DNA of 36,588 bases from Clostridia bacterium (GTDB lineage Bacteria > Bacillota > Clostridia > TANB77 > UBA1234): assembly GCA_900765095.1 (NCBI GenBank), contig CAAFRB010000041.1, positions 1 to 36,588 of the forward strand, in the 5' to 3' direction. The translations under genes were made by a program, and so were the position numbers. The notes beneath the pieces are model-generated. The model saw nothing but the letters and a program-made list of their open reading frames with translations, was not told the DNA's origin and searched no databases. Shown here piece by piece: positions 33,313 through 36,588 of this stretch; within the stretch, counting starts at the first letter, position 1; every line of letters starts with the position of its first letter.

Positions 33313-34044
33313 TTATTCTTGAACTGCCTCTTCTTCAGTAGCTTCTTCTTTAACTACTGATTCGCCTTGTTTAGATTCTAATACAGCATTAGCCATAGCT
33401 TCAACTATTAGCTTAATAGCTCTAATAGCATCATCATTACCAGGAATTACGTAGTCAACATCTTCTGGGTTACAGTTTGTATCAACTAAACCTATAACTG
33501 GAATACCTAATTTTCTAGCTTCTAATATAGCAATTCTTTCTTTTTTAGGATCAACAACAAACATAGCTCCTGGAACTTCTGTCATGTTCTTAATTCCGCC
33601 TAAGTTCTTTTCAAGTTTCTCCATTTCTTTCTTAAGAATTATAACTTCTTTCTTTGGAAGAACATCAAATGTTCCATCTGTTTCCATAGCTTCTAATTTT
33701 TTTAATCTTTCAATTCTCTTTTTAATAGTATCGAAGTTTGTAAGCATACCACCTAACCATCTTTGGTTAACATAGTACATGCCACATCTTTCAGCTTCTT
33801 CTTTAACACACTCTTGAGCTTGTTTCTTTGTACCAACAAAGATAACTGTTTTACCCTCGTCGATAATGCTCTTTAATACAGCATAAGCTTCATCAATCTT
33901 CTTAGCTGTTTTTTGTAAATCGATAATATAAATGCCGTTTCTATCTGTGTAGATATATGGGCGCATTCTAGGATCCCATCTTCTTGTTTGATGTCCAAAA
34001 TGAACACCAGCTTCCAATAATTGTTTCATTGCAACTACTGACAT
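33313..34044 (-). CDS. rpsB: 30S ribosomal protein S2
   Basis: Protein of the small subunit that helps position mRNA and S1-like factors. The signature MKQLLEAGVHFGHQTRRWDP begins the protein (residues 6-25), followed by RPYIYTDRNGIYIIDLQKT, WLGGMLTNFDTIKKRI, and PVIGLVDTNCNPEDVDY, shown in part. Length (243 aa) is normal, with an acidic tail (EEATEEEAVQE). ATG 34044 follows AAGGAGGAA. It has a strong promoter and a leader of about 120 nt that can fold. Confidence 0.98.
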   Translation of the reverse strand: MSVVAMKQLLEAGVHFGHQTRRWDPRMRPYIYTDRNGIYIIDLQKTAKKIDEAYAVLKSIIDEGKTVIFVGTKKQAQECVKEEAERCGMYYVNQRWLGGMLTNFDTIKKRIERLKKLEAMETDGTFDVLPKKEVIILKKEMEKLEKNLGGIKNMTEVPGAMFVVDPKKERIAILEARKLGIPVIGLVDTNCNPEDVDYVIPGNDDAIRAIKLIVEAMANAVLESKQGESVVKEEATEEEAVQE

Positions 34045-34164
34045 TTTAAAATTCCTCCTTGATTTTTGTTTTTCCTCTACAATAAGTCATCGCCTCTACC
34101 ACCTCATACAAGGCACACGATAGTTGAGCTATTACTGTATGTGGACTACACGTGCTTTCACGTA
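34045..34164 (-). promoter_or_regulatory. Structured 5' leader of rpsB
   Basis: The leader contains several stems in the minus-strand transcript. ACGTG/CACGT with a 4-nt loop spans 34150-34163. An outer stem TGTATG/CATACA (34136-34141 with 34105-34110) can extend through CCAC/GTGG with a 3-nt bulge and encloses a small ATAG/CTAT hairpin. Leaders of rpsB are known S2 autoregulation targets in some bacteria; that role is only inferred here. Confidence 0.4.
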
Positions 34165-34171
34165 CTGCAAC

Positions 34172-34200
34172 ATTTTAACATCATTTATCAAAAAAATCAA
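34172..34200 (-). promoter_or_regulatory. rpsB promoter
   Basis: Minus strand: TTGATT (34200-34195), 17-nt spacer, TAAAAT (34177-34172). It stands back to back with the tRNA promoter at 34233-34261. Confidence 0.65.
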
Positions 34201-34232
34201 CAATTTTTATCAATATTTATTTTTAAAAACTA

Positions 34233-34261
34233 TTGCCAAGTTTTAAACGACATGTTATACT
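34233..34261 (+). promoter_or_regulatory. tRNA-Glu promoter
   Basis: TTGCCA (34233-34238), 17-nt spacer, TATACT (34256-34261), 19 nt before the mature tRNA start. Confidence 0.7.
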
Positions 34262-34280
34262 ATTTTCGTTGTCTATACAT

Positions 34281-34355
34281 GGCCCATTGGTCAAGCGGTT
34301 AAGACGCGGCCCTCTCAAGGCCGAATCATGGGTTCGATTCCCGTATGGGTCACCA
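34281..34355 (+). tRNA. tRNA-Glu(CTC)
   Basis: The acceptor stem GGCCCAT pairs with ATGGGTC (one G-U). The D arm has GGTC and GAC around the loop. The anticodon stem CGGCC/GGCCG holds the loop CTCTCAA with anticodon CTC, reading GAG. The T arm has GGTTCGATTCC. A73 and the CCA end (34353-34355) are encoded. The whole matches the Firmicute tRNA-Glu pattern but with CTC rather than the usual TTC anticodon. It is followed at once by its own terminator. tRNA-Glu genes are frequent integration sites for mobile elements, and the DNA beyond differs in composition. Confidence 0.96.
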
Positions 34356-34360
34356 AACTG

Positions 34361-34387
34361 AAAGCTGTTCATTTGAACAGCTTTTTT
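34361..34387 (+). terminator. tRNA-Glu terminator
   Basis: AAAGCTGTTC (34361-34370), loop ATTT, GAACAGCTTT (34375-34384): a perfect 10-bp stem running into a T run. Confidence 0.9.
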
Positions 34388-34458
34388 GTTATCTATTTTT
34401 TGTTTAGGGTGATTTTATCATTGATTAATTGATTATTCATAGTCTATTTTTTATTTGC

Positions 34459-34487
34459 TTGAAATTTCTATAAAAATGTGATAGAAT
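34459..34487 (+). promoter_or_regulatory. Promoter of the first tandem paralog
   Basis: TTGAAA (34459-34464), 17-nt spacer, TAGAAT (34482-34487). It has the same -10 and spacing as the promoter of the second paralog. The leader is about 52 nt and includes TACAATTAAGAAGGGGG before the ATG. Confidence 0.7.
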
Positions 34488-34545
34488 GTACTCGTCGGAA
34501 TTCAATTAACTACAGCTCTTTTACAATTAAGAAGGGGGTAATCGA

Positions 34546-35454
34546 ATGAACTTCAAAGTATTTAAGACAACCTATGACATTTTAAAACAGCATGCACATA
34601 AGTCTGGATACGTATTCATTCCACCGACTGACCATATTGCTTTCAATCGAATGTTGATGGGAGCAGTTCGGACAGACAATGTTAACACATTTGTCGTGAA
34701 TGCGTTCAGCAAATTAGGATTTAAGACTTTGTACTACAACTTCTACGAGTCATTCCATGGACTGAGAGATAACTCTACTCTTAGAGAGGCCTTCTTCTAC
34801 GTGTTCAACACCATTTGCCGACATCTTTCCCTTCTCAAAAGAGAAAATGCACTGAAACTTACCAATATGATTTGTAGACAGTATTTTGAACAGCCTGATA
34901 TTCACAAGTTTTCTGATACTTGTTTTTTAGCACACCTGGTAAGTAATTTACCCAACGAACTTCTGGAAGACATGGTGATTGCAAACTTTAGCAATATCAT
35001 TAAAGATATTCGTTCCGAAGATGTGCATTATCTCGCCACTTACTCATCTTGGTGTAACTTGATTTCAAAAAATCTTGATGACGTACTTAAAGCACTGTCA
35101 CGTGATTTTAATACTCTCATCGTTTTTTCAAAGACGTTCCCCGAGTATGCTATTAAGACTTACGAGTACATCATTACATCTTTGGCTGAGAGCAAACCTG
35201 AAAATGGGCTTTTGGCTGGTAATGAACATAAACTGATTAGTGATGTCTTAGTTCCTATCGCAGATGCTGAAAAATATAACGGGTACTATTCTGAAGTACT
35301 TCGGGCTAATGTAGAGGCGATCTTAGAAAACCTGACTACCTTTGATTCCTTCTATGAGGTGGCTGACTTCCTCGTAGAGAATTTTGGCATTTCATCCGAA
35401 AAGGTCAAAAAAATTATCAATAAAAGGAGCGATGAGGTATTATCGATGAATTGA
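34546..35454 (+). CDS. Uncharacterised helical protein, tandem paralog A
   Basis: A 302-residue protein I do not recognise. ATG 34546 follows AAGGGGG. It looks entirely alpha-helical and soluble, without signal peptide, membrane helix or evident catalytic motif. It aligns without gaps to the downstream protein over about 87 residues (about 30 identities by eye, residues about 128-214), sharing NLP/RLP, the SSWC/TSWC motif, DDV, PEYxI with YEYxI. At the C-terminus both have VLVP and FYxVADFL, followed by a Lys/Arg-rich helix. A PPTD motif near the N-terminus (26-29) is also shared. Regularly spaced helices suggest a HEAT/ARM-like solenoid, a guess. It has its own promoter and terminator. G+C content is visibly higher than in the minus-strand genes. 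Confidence 0.85.
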   Translation: MNFKVFKTTYDILKQHAHKSGYVFIPPTDHIAFNRMLMGAVRTDNVNTFVVNAFSKLGFKTLYYNFYESFHGLRDNSTLREAFFYVFNTICRHLSLLKRENALKLTNMICRQYFEQPDIHKFSDTCFLAHLVSNLPNELLEDMVIANFSNIIKDIRSEDVHYLATYSSWCNLISKNLDDVLKALSRDFNTLIVFSKTFPEYAIKTYEYIITSLAESKPENGLLAGNEHKLISDVLVPIADAEKYNGYYSEVLRANVEAILENLTTFDSFYEVADFLVENFGISSEKVKKIINKRSDEVLSMN

Positions 35455-35483
35455 ATGTTTAAATAAACATTTTGAGATTTGAT

Positions 35484-35525
35484 AAACTCCCATGTTAAGC
35501 CAATAGCTTATCATGGGAGTTTTTA
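35484..35525 (+). terminator. Terminator of tandem paralog A
   Basis: The arms 35484-35500 and 35506-35522 (core AAACTCCCATG/CATGGGAGTTT) pair over 17 bp with one mismatch and a 5-nt loop, running into T residues. It isolates paralog A from paralog B. Confidence 0.88.
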
Positions 35526-35611
35526 TGTGAGAGATTTTTTTCCGCTGGCACTTATGGCATTATTATAAATTAACAAATTGTAGAATTATGTTAATTTATT
35601 TTGCTATTCTC

Positions 35612-35640
35612 TTGACTATTTTATGTAAATATAGTAGAAT
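35612..35640 (+). promoter_or_regulatory. Promoter of the second tandem paralog
   Basis: TTGACT (35612-35617), 17-nt spacer, TAGAAT (35635-35640). The leader is about 57 nt, ending TACAATTAAAGGAGG before the TTG start; the TACAATTAA block is shared with the first paralog's leader. Confidence 0.75.
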
Positions 35641-35703
35641 ATTATTCGGTAACCATAGTTTAATAATTAATTTACCCTGCTACAATTAAAGGAGGAATAA
35701 AAA

Positions 35704-36588
35704 TTGAATCTCAACAACATGAAATCTGCCGTTAACTCTGCCGTGGCATCCGTCAAGTACAAAGTCACGAAGGTACCGCCTACCGATTCCTACGATTTCA
35801 ATCGGGAGTTCGTGAAAGCATACAATAGGAGTAAGCTTGGCGACTTCCTTGAAGACACGTTTAGCGCCTTACCCCTTGACCAGATTGAGATTAACTTACA
35901 AGAGTTAGTTAATCTCAACATTGTTCAGCCGTCCTTCTTCCCGATGATGAGTACCTTTATTGCGTACTTGCCGTATTACTTGAGTAGGACGGACGAAGTA
36001 GCACTGATCGGCATGATCATCAAGGAATTTTATGTGGCAAAAGCAAAAAATTTGCCTAATTTTCCTGAAGATGATTTGTTCGACTTTTTGTACAAAAGGC
36101 TACCAGCCGATATCTTAGAAAAAGTTGTATTTGACAACTTTGAAGTTATCGCCCGGAATCTGGATGTTAACACTGTGTTTTTCCTCACTGCTTTCACGTC
36201 TTGGTGTGGCTTGGTTGCAGGTCATTTTGACGACGTTATGGAGTCCGTGATGAAAAATCTCGATGTTCTACGTTGTTTTACGCGCGCGATGCCTGAGTAC
36301 GAGATTCGCGCATACGAATATCTTATCAACGTTTTCGCTGATAGGAAGTTCGAATATTGGGATTTCGTTGACCAAAACGAGTCAAAGTTGCTTGACTATG
36401 TTTTAGTTCCGTTTTCGGAAGTAGGAGAACGGTACGGAAACTCCACTGTGCTTAAGAGTCGTGCATACGACCTCTTGGACAATATGAAGAGTTCTCAGGT
36501 ATTCTATCAGGTAGCCGATTTCCTCATTACAGAAAAACTTGGAATTCCTGCTAGAATGATCAATCGTTTGATTGATCGGAAGACAGAT
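35704..36588 (+). CDS. Uncharacterised helical protein, tandem paralog B (runs off the window)
   Basis: An open frame of 295 codons with no stop before the window ends. GGAGG (35691-35695) is 8 nt from TTG 35704, the best start; the first in-frame ATG is at 35719. The product has PPTD at 26-29, LPADILEKVV, FTSWCGLV, FDDVMES, MPEYEIRAYEYLI, YVLVPF and FYQVADFLI, all matching paralog A in order, including the PPTD position. Like A, it appears helical and soluble and has no recognised domain. Codon choice (CGG, CGC, GCG, GAC, TCC) and G+C differ from the AT-rich genes before the tRNA, even more than in A. The conserved order with modest identity indicates an old duplication within a family rather than a recent copy. 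Confidence 0.82.
   Translation, partial: MNLNNMKSAVNSAVASVKYKVTKVPPTDSYDFNREFVKAYNRSKLGDFLEDTFSALPLDQIEINLQELVNLNIVQPSFFPMMSTFIAYLPYYLSRTDEVALIGMIIKEFYVAKAKNLPNFPEDDLFDFLYKRLPADILEKVVFDNFEVIARNLDVNTVFFLTAFTSWCGLVAGHFDDVMESVMKNLDVLRCFTRAMPEYEIRAYEYLINVFADRKFEYWDFVDQNESKLLDYVLVPFSEVGERYGNSTVLKSRAYDLLDNMKSSQVFYQVADFLITEKLGIPARMINRLIDRKTD

Noticed and set aside
34105..34141. T-box or other known riboswitch in the rpsB leader
   Set aside because: I see no T-box sequence, specifier loop or anti-terminator, and no conserved core of a riboswitch I know.

Overview
The window looks like the chromosome of a low-GC, Gram-positive, spore-forming member of the Clostridia. The signs are AT-rich DNA, strong GGAGG ribosome sites, a SpoIIP gene, Asp23/AmaP envelope genes, RNase Y, DisA and CarD, and the rpsB-tsf-pyrH-frr-uppS-cdsA core. 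Genus and species cannot be told from the sequence. From about 1 to 34.0 kb almost every gene lies on the minus strand, so transcription runs right to left. One 43-residue gene at 13.4 kb is the exception. After 34.2 kb the polarity flips to plus.

Layout. 1-0.65 kb: 5' part of the RNase Y gene (rny), apparently starting at ATT. 1.0-1.5 kb: orphan MORN-repeat protein. 1.7-9.6 kb: a long unidirectional series which, in transcription order, is a DivIVA-like coiled-coil protein, SpoIIP, glucose-6-phosphate isomerase, a GH15 glucoamylase-like enzyme, RadA, DisA and CarD. 9.6-13.0 kb: an ATP-grasp enzyme preceded by a large multidomain N-acetylmuramoyl-L-alanine amidase. 13.25-13.54 kb: a self-contained plus-strand unit (two operator-like repeats, consensus promoter, tiny cysteine-rich protein, strong hairpin terminator). 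13.6-25.4 kb: a housekeeping series in the order pyrH, frr, uppS, cdsA, rseP, priA, def, fmt, asp23, amaP, DUF2273, nusB, xseA, xseB, PAP2-related protein. It covers nucleotide supply, ribosome recycling, undecaprenyl and phospholipid synthesis, envelope proteolysis, replication restart, fMet processing, envelope stress and exonuclease VII. 25.5-32.5 kb: a surface-glycan locus (Wzy/ligase-like membrane protein, PglF-like dehydratase, PglE-like aminotransferase, PglC-like phosphoglycosyltransferase, GT4 glycosyltransferase, HAD phosphatase). It sits between tsf and pyrH, genes that are usually adjacent. 32.6-34.2 kb: tsf and rpsB with a structured leader. 34.2-36.6 kb: tRNA-Glu(CTC) followed by two tandem paralogous genes of unknown function.

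The most interesting part is the right edge. Two diverged paralogs (302 aa, and at least 295 aa running off the window) lie downstream of the tRNA. Each has its own promoter with the same architecture (TTGA-N-N, 17 bp, TAGAAT) and a shared leader block before the ribosome site. The DNA is visibly richer in G+C than the rest of the window. I do not recognise the family. Other points for a second look are an apparent frameshift near the 5' end of priA; a 12-bp hairpin that buries the SpoIIP ribosome site; a dispersed ~35-bp hairpin repeat in two intergenic gaps; a canonical EF-hand loop in the Wzy/ligase-like protein; and the absence of dxr between cdsA and rseP.
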